A DNA stretch of 64,000 nt from Flammeovirga agarivorans (GTDB lineage Bacteria; Bacteroidota; Bacteroidia; Cytophagales; Flammeovirgaceae). The translations under genes and the position numbers were made by a program. The notes beneath the pieces were generated by a model. That model ran no database searches. It had not been told where the DNA came from and saw nothing but the letters and a program-made list of their open reading frames with translations. Of this stretch, positions 55,098-63,966 are shown in pieces; the stretch's first letter is position 1, and the number at the start of each line of letters is the position of its first letter. Location of the stretch: NCBI RefSeq assembly GCF_012641475.1, contig NZ_JABAIL010000005.1, forward strand, positions 62,001 through 126,000, in the 5' to 3' direction.

Positions 55098-56786
55098 TTA
55101 TTTCTTTTTTCTGGATGTGAAATAATCTTCTATTTCAGCTAGTGACATAGCATTTAGAGTCATTTCTTTTGTGAGCCCAGCTTTTCTTCCTACGAGTAAG
55201 CCATAATGCATATCTGCATATCCTTCTACCGCATGAGCATCTGGGTTTAATGAAAGTTTTACACCTTGATCTAATGCATATTTTGCCCATCTCCAATCTA
55301 GGTCTAAGCGCCAAGGGCTTGAATTAATTTCTATTACAACACCATGTTTAGCACATGCATCAATTACTGCTTTATGATCGATAGGGTATCCTTCTCTTCT
55401 AAGTAGTAAACGCCCTGTAGGGTGTCCTAAAATAGTTGTAGCAGGATGTTCAATAGCTTTGATTAAACGAGCAGTAGCGACTTCTTTAGTCATAGTAAGA
55501 GGAGAATGTATTGAAGCCACTATAAAATCAAATGATGCTAAAACATCTTCGTCATAGTCTAAACTACCATCATTTAAGATATCAGACTCTATCCCTTTAA
55601 ATATTTTGAATGGAGCTAGCTCTTTGTTTAGTTCATCAATTTCTTTGTGTTGCTGTTCAATCCTTTCAACAGACAAACCGTTTGCATAAAATGCCGTTTT
55701 TGAGTGATCCGAAATACCAAGATATTCATACCCTTGATCTTTCAGATAAGTAGCCATTTCTCTCAAAGTATTTTGACCATCTGAATAATCGGAGTGATTA
55801 TGAAGACTACCTTTTAAATCTTGATCTTCAACTAATGTCGGAATACCTTTTGTAGCAAAACTACCTACATACTCCTCTCCTTCTCTTAATTCTGGAGGAA
55901 AGAATGGTAGACCTGCTTTTTGATAAATATCCTCTTCAGAAGTTATTTCCTCTTTATTTAATACTTCTCTAATACTTGGATGATCTGCCCCTTTTAATGA
56001 TAGATGTTCAGGAGCACAGCTCTTTTGGAAGGCTAGTTTAGTAAATTCTTTCTCAGAGGCGACAAAAACAACGACTTCACTTTTTGTATCAGTAAGATAT
56101 CCTCTAACCGTTAATGGTGAAGAAGTCTTTGGATCTATTTCAATTGCTGAATACTCTTCAATAATGCCTTTTACAGCAGCAGTACTTTCACATAGAGCAG
56201 TGAAGCTTAATGTATCAATCACTTCTCTGTTTAAAGATAACTCTCCAGACATAACAGTTTTAATACCTCTGTCATCCATAATCTTTAAGAAATCTTTAGC
56301 ATAAACTTCTGCTTTTGAATAGTGCAGACGCTTTTTATTTTCTTTTAAAAACAGTACTTGTTGAAGAATTTTAGCTTCAGTTTTTGCTGCAAAACCTTTT
56401 AAAGATTGAACTTTATTTTCTTCACAAGCGGTTTGAAGTTTATCTAATGAATCAATATCAAGTTCTTTCCATAAAGCTGCTATTTTTTTAGGACCAACAC
56501 CACTTAATCCCATCATATCAATAACACCTGCAGGAGTTTTTTCTTCTAATTCTTCTAAATCTGCTAGTGTACCGGTTTGAAACCATGTCGTTAGTTTTTC
56601 AGACATAGTTTTGGAAAGCCCTTTTTCAATCAATCCATCATTATCAAGGTCGATTAATGGAGTTCCGGCGTTTTCCATACTTTGAATCGCTGAAGAATAT
56701 GCTCTCGTTTTAAATTGATTTGCTCCGTGAAGTTCCATCAAGGAAGTCAATAAACGGAACGTTTTAATTATATCTTTATTTGTCAT
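55098..56786 (-). CDS. PolX-like protein: HhH domains, degenerate polymerase palm and PHP exonuclease domain
   Basis: The 562-residue protein matches bacterial family X polymerases in domain order. A helix-hairpin-helix N-terminus (about 1-150; MMGLSGVGPKKIAALW) is followed by a palm-like region (150-310) and a C-terminal PHP nuclease domain (about 325-562). The PHP metal motifs are intact: HNHSDYSDG, LGISDHS, GIESDIL, SIHSP, GHPTGR, NSSPWR and LNPDAH. In the palm, however, the usual G-S-x-R-R...GDxD reads GELSLNREVIDTLSFT; both catalytic aspartates are lost. It may therefore act only as a 3'-5' exonuclease or phosphoesterase in repair (inference). Likely co-transcribed with the upstream SDR gene. 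Confidence 0.85.
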   Translation of the reverse strand: MTNKDIIKTFRLLTSLMELHGANQFKTRAYSSAIQSMENAGTPLIDLDNDGLIEKGLSKTMSEKLTTWFQTGTLADLEELEEKTPAGVIDMMGLSGVGPKKIAALWKELDIDSLDKLQTACEENKVQSLKGFAAKTEAKILQQVLFLKENKKRLHYSKAEVYAKDFLKIMDDRGIKTVMSGELSLNREVIDTLSFTALCESTAAVKGIIEEYSAIEIDPKTSSPLTVRGYLTDTKSEVVVFVASEKEFTKLAFQKSCAPEHLSLKGADHPSIREVLNKEEITSEEDIYQKAGLPFFPPELREGEEYVGSFATKGIPTLVEDQDLKGSLHNHSDYSDGQNTLREMATYLKDQGYEYLGISDHSKTAFYANGLSVERIEQQHKEIDELNKELAPFKIFKGIESDILNDGSLDYDEDVLASFDFIVASIHSPLTMTKEVATARLIKAIEHPATTILGHPTGRLLLRREGYPIDHKAVIDACAKHGVVIEINSSPWRLDLDWRWAKYALDQGVKLSLNPDAHAVEGYADMHYGLLVGRKAGLTKEMTLNAMSLAEIEDYFTSRKKK

Positions 56787-56822
56787 GATTTGTCGATGTG
56801 TCTGAATCCTAAAGTTAGAAGA

Positions 56823-57614
56823 TTAGGATTTTTTTCTTACTAATTTTTCAAAGAAAGATGGAAAGAATCTTTTGATTAAAACTGCAGCTTTTTCTCTTGG
56901 TCTTCCGATGACTGCTTCACTTTTTCCAACAGATGTAAAGTGAAGTATATCTTTACTGGCTTGCTCTGTAGAAATCCCTCCTTTTCCATCTTCTAAATGC
57001 CCTTGTTGAGAACCATCACCCAATAGTGCATTTTTGGCTAAATCGGTTTTTACGTATCCAGGTAGAATTGAAGTAATCTGTATTTTTTGATTGCCTAGCT
57101 CTGCTCTTAAAGAATCAAAGAACCCTAATAAAGCATGTTTTGATGATGCATAAGCAGACCTATTAGGAATACCAAATTTTCCTTGAACACTATTTATGAC
57201 TACGATAATAGGATCATTTGCTTTTAGTAAGTGTGGTAATATTGATTTAGTAATATGAACGGCTCCCCAAAAATTCACCTTCATAATTTGTTCGAAAGTG
57301 GATGTTGCTGTTTCCAGAAAACTTGATCGTTGACTAATGCCTCCAACAAAAAAAACAATATCTATTTGAGAATATATGGCTTCAGCTTGTTTTACTTTAC
57401 TTGCAAGTGCTTCTTCTTGATCACTTAAGTCTAGAGGTAAAACGCTAGAATCTACTTTTAAAGACCGTGATAAAGTAGTTAGTTTTTGTTCATTTCTTCC
57501 TGAAAGAATAAGCTTAGTATTCATCAAGCTCAAATCAGAAGCAAGTTGATAACCAATTCCTGAGGATGCTCCAATAACCCAGCAAACCTTATTTTCGAAC
57601 CGTGTTTTTTTCAT
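56823..57614 (-). CDS. Short-chain dehydrogenase/reductase
   Basis: The 263-residue SDR has the NAD(P)-binding GASSGIGYQLA (about 15-25), the catalytic Ser region VINSVQGKFG and the YASSKH motif (Tyr/Lys about 155-160). The C-terminal tail is basic (KAAVLIKRFFPSFFEKLVRKKS). It resembles DltE/YqjQ-type SDRs; substrate unknown. It sits 36 bp upstream of the PolX-like gene on the same strand. Confidence 0.92.
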   Translation of the reverse strand: MKKTRFENKVCWVIGASSGIGYQLASDLSLMNTKLILSGRNEQKLTTLSRSLKVDSSVLPLDLSDQEEALASKVKQAEAIYSQIDIVFFVGGISQRSSFLETATSTFEQIMKVNFWGAVHITKSILPHLLKANDPIIVVINSVQGKFGIPNRSAYASSKHALLGFFDSLRAELGNQKIQITSILPGYVKTDLAKNALLGDGSQQGHLEDGKGGISTEQASKDILHFTSVGKSEAVIGRPREKAAVLIKRFFPSFFEKLVRKKS

Positions 57615-57715
57615 AATGCACCGAAATTACGAACTATTGACAAAACTTTAGTAAAGAACGGGCTGTATTCGGCTTACTATCATTCATTAAGTTATTAACA
57701 ACCCGTCCAATATTG

Positions 57716-57723
57716 TATATTTG
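57716..57723 (+). promoter_or_regulatory. panB -7 box TATATTTG
   Basis: TATATTTGCG matches TAnnTTTG. A TTA at 21 bp upstream is close to the -33 TTG. Transcription would begin about 35-40 bp before the ATG at 57768. Confidence 0.6.
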
Positions 57724-57767
57724 CGCTACTATAAATAGGGTGAAACAATTAAACATCAGTAGATAAA

Positions 57768-58586
57768 ATGTCAATCCATAAATCAGATATCAAAAAAGTT
57801 ACGACACATCAGTTAGCAGCGATGAAATCTAGAGGTGAAAAAATCTCTATGCTTACAGCTTATGATTATTCAATGGCTAAAATTTTAGATAGCGCTGGTA
57901 TTGATGTTTTATTAGTTGGTGATTCGGCATCTAACGTAATGGCAGGTAATGAAACTACTTTACCTATTACATTAGATCATATGATTTACCATGCTACTTC
58001 TGTTGTTAGAGCAGTTGATAGAGCTTTAGTTGTTGTTGATATTCCATTTGGTAGCTACCAAGGAAGCTCTTCAGAGGCATTACGTTCAGCTATTCGCATT
58101 ATGAAAGAAACTGGCGGACATGCTGTAAAAGTTGAAGGTGGAGCTGAGATTAAAGAATCTGTTCAAAAGATTTTATCTGCAGGTGTACCGGTAATGGGAC
58201 ATTTAGGGTTAACACCTCAATCTATTTATAAATTCGGTACATATACTGTTAGAGCAAAAGAAGAAGAAGAAGCTCAAAAGCTTATTGATGATGCTAAGCT
58301 TTTAGAAGAACTTGGCTGTTTTGCTCTTGTCTTAGAAAAAATACCTTCTGCTTTGGCTGAGAGAGTTGCTAAGGAGCTTACTATACCTGTAATCGGTATT
58401 GGTGCAGGTGCAGGAGTGGACGGACAAGTACTTGTTGTACATGATATGTTAGGAATCACTCAAGACTTTAAACCTCGTTTCTTAAGAAGATATGCAAATA
58501 TCGGAGGAATGATGAAAGAAGCTGTTCAAGGGTATATCTCTGATGTAAAATCACAAGATTTCCCTAATGAGAAAGAGTGTTACTAA
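57768..58586 (+). CDS. panB: 3-methyl-2-oxobutanoate hydroxymethyltransferase
   Basis: The 272-residue enzyme makes ketopantoate from 3-methyl-2-oxobutanoate and methylene-tetrahydrofolate, the first committed step of pantothenate/CoA synthesis. It has [33 protein letters not shown] (with metal-site Asp), [10 protein letters not shown] and [12 protein letters not shown], then [20 protein letters not shown]. Length and sequence are typical. The gene for the pseudouridine synthase follows 117 bp later. Confidence 0.97.
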   Translation: MSIHKSDIKKVTTHQLAAMKSRGEKISMLTAYDYSMAKILDSAGIDVLLVGDSASNVMAGNETTLPITLDHMIYHATSVVRAVDRALVVVDIPFGSYQGSSSEALRSAIRIMKETGGHAVKVEGGAEIKESVQKILSAGVPVMGHLGLTPQSIYKFGTYTVRAKEEEEAQKLIDDAKLLEELGCFALVLEKIPSALAERVAKELTIPVIGIGAGAGVDGQVLVVHDMLGITQDFKPRFLRRYANIGGMMKEAVQGYISDVKSQDFPNEKECY

Positions 58587-58703
58587 TGCTTTTCAATTAA
58601 TAAATAGTATTTGGTTCTGATGACTGTTTATTAATTATAATTGTGAATAATTGGAACTTTATATTGATCACTTACGTGATGTAAGCGAGGAAAAAAGAAT
58701 ATT

Positions 58704-59393
58704 ATGAATTTAGATCAGTCACAGATCATCTATGAAGACAATCACTTAGTGGTTGTAAATAAGGCACCCGGTATTTTGGTACAAGGTGATAATACTGGAG
58801 ACGAAACCCTTACGGATATCGTTAAAGAGTATATCAAAGAAAAATACAATAAGCCAGGAGCAGTATTTTTAGCTCCAGTACATAGATTAGACCGTCCTGT
58901 AAGTGGTGTAGTTGTTTTTGCAAGAACTTCTAAAGCTGCTGAAAGAATGGCTAAGATCTTTCAAGGTCATAAGATTACGAAAACCTATTTAGCATTGGTT
59001 GAAAAACGCCCTCAACAAGAAGAGGATACTTTAATTAACTGGCTAAAGAAGGACGAAAAGAAAAATAGAACACACGTTTATTTATCAGATAGACGAGGTG
59101 GGAAATATTGTGAAACGTATTATAAAACATTAGGTCGTGTAGGTGAAAATTACTGCTTACATGTTGAACCTAAAACTGGACGTTCACATCAAATCCGTGC
59201 ACAATTAGGTAATATTGGATCTCCAATTAAAGGAGACATGAAATATGGTGCAAAACGTAGAGTGATGAATGGTAAATTAATTTTCCTTCATGCAAAAGAA
59301 CTTGCGTTTGAACACCCCGTGAAGAAAGAACCTATGCGTTTTACGGCTCGTGTTCCTGAACACGATGTATGGAAGAACTTCGCCAAGATGTAA
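58704..59393 (+). CDS. RluA-family pseudouridine synthase
   Basis: The 229-residue enzyme isomerises uridine to pseudouridine in rRNA or tRNA. The catalytic motif is HRLDRPVSGVVVFARTSKAA, with the essential Asp. The later EPKTGRSHQIRAQLG is also present. It lacks an N-terminal S4 domain, unlike RluC/RluD, so the exact target RNA cannot be assigned. It ends just before the origin-like gap, with a hairpin at 59429-59462. Confidence 0.93.
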   Translation: MNLDQSQIIYEDNHLVVVNKAPGILVQGDNTGDETLTDIVKEYIKEKYNKPGAVFLAPVHRLDRPVSGVVVFARTSKAAERMAKIFQGHKITKTYLALVEKRPQQEEDTLINWLKKDEKKNRTHVYLSDRRGGKYCETYYKTLGRVGENYCLHVEPKTGRSHQIRAQLGNIGSPIKGDMKYGAKRRVMNGKLIFLHAKELAFEHPVKKEPMRFTARVPEHDVWKNFAKM

Positions 59394-59428
59394 TTTAGTT
59401 ACATCACCAATTCAAGTTATATTAATAG

Positions 59429-59462
59429 AATCCCTGGTCTCTTTTGAGATTGGGGATTTTTT
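59429..59462 (+). terminator. Terminator after the pseudouridine synthase gene
   Basis: AATCCC(T)GGTCTC and GAGATTGGGGATT form an imperfect hairpin (59429-59457), then a T-run. Confidence 0.65.
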
Positions 59463-59820
59463 GATTGTGAATAACTTTTGTTGATAAACTATCTTCTAAC
59501 AAAGATTTAAATTCTATATCAACATTATTTTACTCACAGTGATATCTAGTTAAAAATCATAGAATTAGGTAGTTATCAACATGGTTTTTCTAAGATTGAA
59601 TAACCTTTTTTGCGCATACACTTATCAACAAAAATGTGAATAAGTAATCAAATCACTGAAATTAACTATAAAAACAAAGAAAATTATTCACATTAGTACT
59701 GTTCACAGTATATAAATTATGTGGATAACTATTGTACATTACTCATAGTAATAATTTTATTCACATTCGTTGCTAAATGATTGAAATTAAGTACATAACG
59801 ATAATTATCTGTTGATAAAT
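59463..59820. other. Origin-like AT-rich gap with clustered DnaA-box-like nonamers
   Basis: Boxes (plus strand or reverse): TTATTCACA at 59684 and 59757 (+), 59466 and 59635 (-); TTATCCACA at 59720 (-), an exact consensus; TTATCAACA at 59573 and 59622 (+), 59479 and 59810 (-). Another exact TTATCCACA lies at 59929 (+), inside the neighbouring gene. Small palindromes such as TACTGTTCACAGTA (about 59696) and ATTACT-CAT-AGTAAT (about 59738) add to the structure. The density and AT content suggest a replication origin or DnaA-binding locus. No dnaA gene is in the window. Confidence 0.6.
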
Positions 59821-59824
59821 AAAA

Positions 59825-59851
59825 AGATCTCAACATAAAATGCAGAGATCT
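59825..59851 (-). terminator. Terminator after the OlsF-like gene
   Basis: AGATCTC (59825-59831) pairs with GAGATCT (59845-59851). On the minus strand a T-rich tail follows. It lies about 45 bp past the stop of the OlsF-like gene. Confidence 0.6.
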
Positions 59852-59894
59852 AACAGGTAACAAATAAGGTATTTTGGTTGATCAGATAAAAAAA

Positions 59895-61619
59895 TTATGT
59901 CAGCTGATTGGTGATTTTTTTAGGAATGTTATCCACATTGACTAGGATTAGCCCATCGATACAGTGGTTAAATTTTGGATCGATGTTGAAACCAATCAAC
60001 CTGCCATTTAATTTTATATATTGACGTATAAGAACTGGAACTCTATATTTTTTGGGTTCAATATCCATGATGAGTTTATCCAATTCATCTATAGTTATTT
60101 TCTCCCCGCTAATTAAATTATCAATGTATTTCTTCATATGATCCTTGATTTTATAGCGCTTTCTAGCTTTTACAAATTGAGCCACTTCTTCGTCGAATAA
60201 ATATTTATAAGAATAATAGATGATAGCATCTTTAGCAGCGTCAGAATAGTCGTTACTGATACTGACAGGACCAAACATATATTTATACTGTTGATTTCTT
60301 TTTAATAATAAGTTGATTCCCTTCCAGAGTATAAATAGAGGAAATGCATCTTTTTGCTTTTCTTTTATGATAAAAGAGCGACCAAGTTCAATACCATTAG
60401 CCAATACATGTGTAAACTCATCTTTAAACTTAAATAGGGTATGGGTATAAAAGCCTTTTTTACCTAGATGTTTGATGATCTCATCTCCCATTCCTATGCG
60501 GTATGCTCCAATAATTTTTTGAGTATACTTTTCCCATATAAATAAATGATGGTAGTATTCATCAAACTTATCTAAATCAATTTCTCTATTGGTCCCCTCT
60601 CCTACATCTCGGTATGTGATTTCTCTTAGTCTACCAATTTCTAACAGTGTATAAGGTATTTTATCAGCAGGAGCAATACGTACTTCATAATGACCATGTT
60701 CACAAAGAACTGATGACGATGGAAGTTGGTCAATTTCATCTTGAATGATACTGTTTGGTATTTGAGGTATTATAGGTTCGACGTTATCCTTAATACTCTT
60801 ATTCGGCTTAAGAAATCTTTGCTGTTTCATTCCTTCTCCTAACAAATAGGTCTTATTTCTTAGGTATTGTCGTAAATCATTTATCTGATCAAATTGCTGT
60901 AATTTTGAAACAGGTATTTCTTGACCAATTCTTACTTTGATTGTTTGATTTCTTTTCTTTAAAAATTCATTAGGTAGTTGAAATGTCCGTAACAAAGGAT
61001 GGATCTTACCTAATAAATGGAATGACCAGCTGTTAGCACCATGAAAGTAAATGGGTATTACAGGAACATTTGCCGATTGAATAAGCTTAATTGAAGATTT
61101 ACTCCAAGGTTTGTCTGTGATGGTTTTGTGGGTATTATGATAGGTCGAAACTTCTGCAGCGGGAAAAAGACCAATACAATGCCCTTCTTCCAATCTTGAT
61201 AATACTTTTTGAAAACCATTTAAACTTTTCTTTTTAAAAGGATCAACAGAAATAAATAATTTTCTGAAAGGCTCCATTTTCTCTAAAAGAACATTTGCTG
61301 TTACTTGAAAATCAGGTCTTATTTTCTGAAGTACTTTGATTAAAATAATCCCATCAAGTAATCCATATGGATGATTTGACACAGTAATAAATGGGCCATT
61401 TTTAGGTATATTTTTTAGTTCATTTTCGTTGATATCAACCTCAATATTTAGTAGTTTTAGGGTCTCTTCTATTAACTCAATTCCTTCATAATCAGAAAGA
61501 ACTGTATATATATCATTGAAAACAGATAAGCCGGTAGCCTTCATCATTAACTGAGCAGTCCACTGACTTAAATTGAGTTCATTCATTATTTCTCTTGTAG
61601 GAATAATTTCAGTTTTCAT
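59895..61619 (-). CDS. OlsF-like bifunctional acyltransferase (PlsC-type plus GNAT-type)
   Basis: This 574-residue protein fuses two acyltransferase types. The N-terminal part (about 60-280) is PlsC-like: VSNHPYGLLDGIIL (His83 and Asp89) and GLFPAAEVST. The C-terminal part (about 300-520) resembles the ornithine N-acyltransferase (OlsB/hemolysin-type) domain: VRIAPADKIPYTLLEIGRLR, GIELGRSFI, FGPVSISNDYS. This two-domain order is that of OlsF, which makes ornithine lipid from ornithine and acyl-ACP by N- then O-acylation, reported in Flavobacterium and Serratia. Function is inferred from the architecture; substrate amino acid not proven. Confidence 0.8.
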   Translation of the reverse strand: MKTEIIPTREIMNELNLSQWTAQLMMKATGLSVFNDIYTVLSDYEGIELIEETLKLLNIEVDINENELKNIPKNGPFITVSNHPYGLLDGIILIKVLQKIRPDFQVTANVLLEKMEPFRKLFISVDPFKKKSLNGFQKVLSRLEEGHCIGLFPAAEVSTYHNTHKTITDKPWSKSSIKLIQSANVPVIPIYFHGANSWSFHLLGKIHPLLRTFQLPNEFLKKRNQTIKVRIGQEIPVSKLQQFDQINDLRQYLRNKTYLLGEGMKQQRFLKPNKSIKDNVEPIIPQIPNSIIQDEIDQLPSSSVLCEHGHYEVRIAPADKIPYTLLEIGRLREITYRDVGEGTNREIDLDKFDEYYHHLFIWEKYTQKIIGAYRIGMGDEIIKHLGKKGFYTHTLFKFKDEFTHVLANGIELGRSFIIKEKQKDAFPLFILWKGINLLLKRNQQYKYMFGPVSISNDYSDAAKDAIIYYSYKYLFDEEVAQFVKARKRYKIKDHMKKYIDNLISGEKITIDELDKLIMDIEPKKYRVPVLIRQYIKLNGRLIGFNIDPKFNHCIDGLILVNVDNIPKKITNQLT

Positions 61620-61639
61620 ATTGCTTTGTTGTATTTATA

Positions 61640-61647
61640 CAAAGCTA
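61640..61647 (-). promoter_or_regulatory. -7 box TAGCTTTG for the OlsF-like gene
   Basis: Minus-strand TAGCTTTG matches TAnnTTTG, 21 bp before the ATG. It forms one arm of GCTTTG-N11-CAAAGC, a palindrome around the likely start site. Confidence 0.5.
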
Positions 61648-62270
61648 CAACTCACACATTATCTGATTTTTATGTATATGAAAATCCTATATTGTTTTAT
61701 AATGAATTCAATGTTACCTGTTCACATTAGATTAAAAGTAGTTTACATGCTTATTAGTTTAATGTCAAATTAAATTAGTTGATTATTTAGGTATTACATA
61801 AAGGCATTTACTCTTCATTATCAATGATTTAATTAAAGTTGTTGATGTTTATTTATAGTTTTTCTTTAAAAAGTATATTTTATCTCTTGTTCTTACATTA
61901 GTAAATAATAAATATTTGTATAAACGTGTATATAAATATGAAATAAATATGCGATCGTAACTTTATTAACTATGGGTAGTCGATAAATTGAATAATTTTA
62001 GATCTTCATTCATTTAATATAATCTGAATTGATTATGTAAATCGTTATCAAGGGATAGTATCTTGATTTTAATATCATATAGATCAAATATTGAATATGC
62101 TTTAGTACGAATACATATATATTTGTTTTTTAAACTATGTATTAATTTAACTCATAATTCCTCTCTTTTCTGTTACTTAAAAAAGTTAATTTTATAGATA
62201 ATAATTACATGATTGTTATTCAATAGCTATTTCTTTACATTTAGCAGAGAATTATTACCGATAAACACAT
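61648..62270. other. Long AT-rich intergenic region upstream of the flavin reductase gene
   Basis: About 620 bp with no credible gene, tRNA or repeat. TATATTTG at 62118-62125 fits the -7 consensus on the plus strand and could promote the flavin reductase gene with a ~140-nt leader. I see nothing else of note. Confidence 0.4.
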
Positions 62271-63119
62271 ATGAAAACATACACACCATCAGAATTATCA
62301 ACAGCACAAATGCATAACTATCTTCTAAGTGCTGTAGCACCTAGGCCTATTGCCTTTGTAAGTACTGTTGATGGAAATGGAAATGTGAATTTAAGTCCAT
62401 ACAGTTGTTTCAATTTTTTTGGTGCAAAACCACCAATTCTTGTTTTCTCTCCCACAAGAAGAGTAAGGGACAATACGATAAAACACACACTTGAAAATAT
62501 ACTTGAGACAAAAGAATGTGTAGTTAACATTGTTCCTTTTACTATTGTGGAACAAATGTCACTATCAAGTACAGAATATGATAAGGGAGTAAATGAGTTT
62601 ACAAAAGCAGGGTTAACAGAGGTTCCTTCTAAAGAAGTAAAAGCCCCTAGAGTGATGGAGTCACCTGTTCAATTCGAATGTAAACTGCAACAGGTCATCG
62701 AAATGGGGCAAGAAGGAGGAGCAGGAAATCTAGTAATATGTGAGGTGGTAAGAATACACCTTGATGAAGATATTCTAGATACAAAAGGAATGATAGATAA
62801 TACAGCAATGGATCTTATGGGAAGAATGGGTGGTCATTATTATGTGAGAGCTTCAGGAGATGCTTTAATGACGATTCAGAAACCTATTCGACAAAAAGGT
62901 ATTGGTATTGATAAATTACCATTACATATTGTAGAAAGTGATGTTTTAACAGGAAATCAGTTGGCTAAATTGGCCAATGTTGAAGCAATTCCATCTGAAG
63001 AAGTACTTAATTCTATAGAAGTACCACAGATGAGTTCAAGAGAGAACAATCATATGTTAGCATCCAAGTTATTAAATAAAGGAAGGATCATAGAAGCATG
63101 GAAGGTCTTGCTGTCATAA
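62271..63119 (+). CDS. Flavin reductase-like FMN-binding protein
   Basis: The 282-residue protein has the FMN-binding split-barrel of the flavin reductase family (about 10-200): SAVAPRPIAFVSTVDGNGNV, LSPYSCFNFFGAKPPILVFS, and GGAGNLVICEVVRIHLDED. It probably uses FMN noncovalently as a reductase or as a component of a two-part system. An extra C-terminal helical segment (about 215-282) is not part of the core barrel. Single gene with terminator at 63134-63170. Confidence 0.88.
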   Translation: MKTYTPSELSTAQMHNYLLSAVAPRPIAFVSTVDGNGNVNLSPYSCFNFFGAKPPILVFSPTRRVRDNTIKHTLENILETKECVVNIVPFTIVEQMSLSSTEYDKGVNEFTKAGLTEVPSKEVKAPRVMESPVQFECKLQQVIEMGQEGGAGNLVICEVVRIHLDEDILDTKGMIDNTAMDLMGRMGGHYYVRASGDALMTIQKPIRQKGIGIDKLPLHIVESDVLTGNQLAKLANVEAIPSEEVLNSIEVPQMSSRENNHMLASKLLNKGRIIEAWKVLLS

Positions 63120-63133
63120 AAACATCGTAAAGA

Positions 63134-63170
63134 AAAAAGCGTCTCCTTTCTTAAAAAAGTGACGCTTTTT
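63134..63170. terminator. Bidirectional terminator (flavin reductase / phosphosulfolactate synthase)
   Basis: The stem AAAAAGCGTC (63134-63143) pairs with GACGCTTTTT (63161-63170), between convergent genes. Confidence 0.85.
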
Positions 63171-63192
63171 ATTTTATATCATTGATATGATA

Positions 63193-63966
63193 CTATTTCC
63201 AACCTTCGTTTAAGAAATCATGGAAAGTATCACCTCTTAAACCTAAACGAATAGTTTCTAAAGGAATAACTTCTTTAGGTGCAATGTTTCCTAAGTTTAC
63301 GTTAGTACCGATCAATTTGATGAACCATACTTGTTGAGCTTTTTGTGGCGCCTCCCAGATGATATCTTCGTAAGGAATTTGAGTAAGAATTTCTTCTACT
63401 AAACCTGATCTTACTTCACCAGAAGAACGGAAAAGACCAACGTTTCCACCTTCACGAGCTTCACCAATAACTTTCCAAGCACCAGCATCTAATTCGTTTC
63501 TCATCAATTCGATCCATTTGTATGGAGGAATGATTTTTTCAGCATCCTTAGATCCTACTTCAGAAAGTACAGTTGCTCTTTGTGATAATTTGTTGATATA
63601 CTCACACTTTACATCATGAGCCATGTCCATAGAACCATCTGATACCTCAGCGAACTCTAAACCAAATTTATCTAAAACTCTTAAGTAATCCTCGAATTGG
63701 TTTCTGATAACAAATGCTTCGAACAATGTACCACCAAGGTAAACATTGATACCAGCCTCATGATAAAGATTAATTTTCTCTTGTAATTTAGGATATACGT
63801 ATGAAGTAGCCCATCCTAATTTCACAATATCAATGTAATCTCCTGAAGTTTCTAGAACGTCTTCTACTTCGCGTAGTGATAAACCTTTATCCATAGCCAT
63901 AGTAAGGCCTTTGTTTCTAGGTTTTACTGATCTTTCAGGTAGATTATTTAATACGTAATTCATCAT
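63193..63966 (-). CDS. comA: Phosphosulfolactate synthase (ComA family)
   Basis: The 257-residue TIM-barrel protein matches ComA, which adds sulfite to phosphoenolpyruvate to form phosphosulfolactate. Recognisable stretches are NKGLTMAMDKGLSLREVEDV, DIVKLGWATSYV, LGGTLFEAFV, EVSDGSMDM, VLSEVGSKDA, and WEAPQKAQQVWFIKLIGTNV with NLGNIAPKEVIPLETLR-like ending (observed PLETIRLGLRGDT). In archaea it feeds coenzyme M; in bacteria it leads to sulfolactate or related sulfonates. Sulfonolipids are known in gliding Bacteroidota, but a link is inference. Two adjacent Met codons begin the frame. Confidence 0.9.
   Translation of the reverse strand: MMNYVLNNLPERSVKPRNKGLTMAMDKGLSLREVEDVLETSGDYIDIVKLGWATSYVYPKLQEKINLYHEAGINVYLGGTLFEAFVIRNQFEDYLRVLDKFGLEFAEVSDGSMDMAHDVKCEYINKLSQRATVLSEVGSKDAEKIIPPYKWIELMRNELDAGAWKVIGEAREGGNVGLFRSSGEVRSGLVEEILTQIPYEDIIWEAPQKAQQVWFIKLIGTNVNLGNIAPKEVIPLETIRLGLRGDTFHDFLNEGWK

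Noticed and set aside
61573-61773. 66-codon open frame opposite the start of the OlsF-like gene
   Set aside because: Half overlaps the real gene on the other strand and the rest is AT-rich noncoding DNA.
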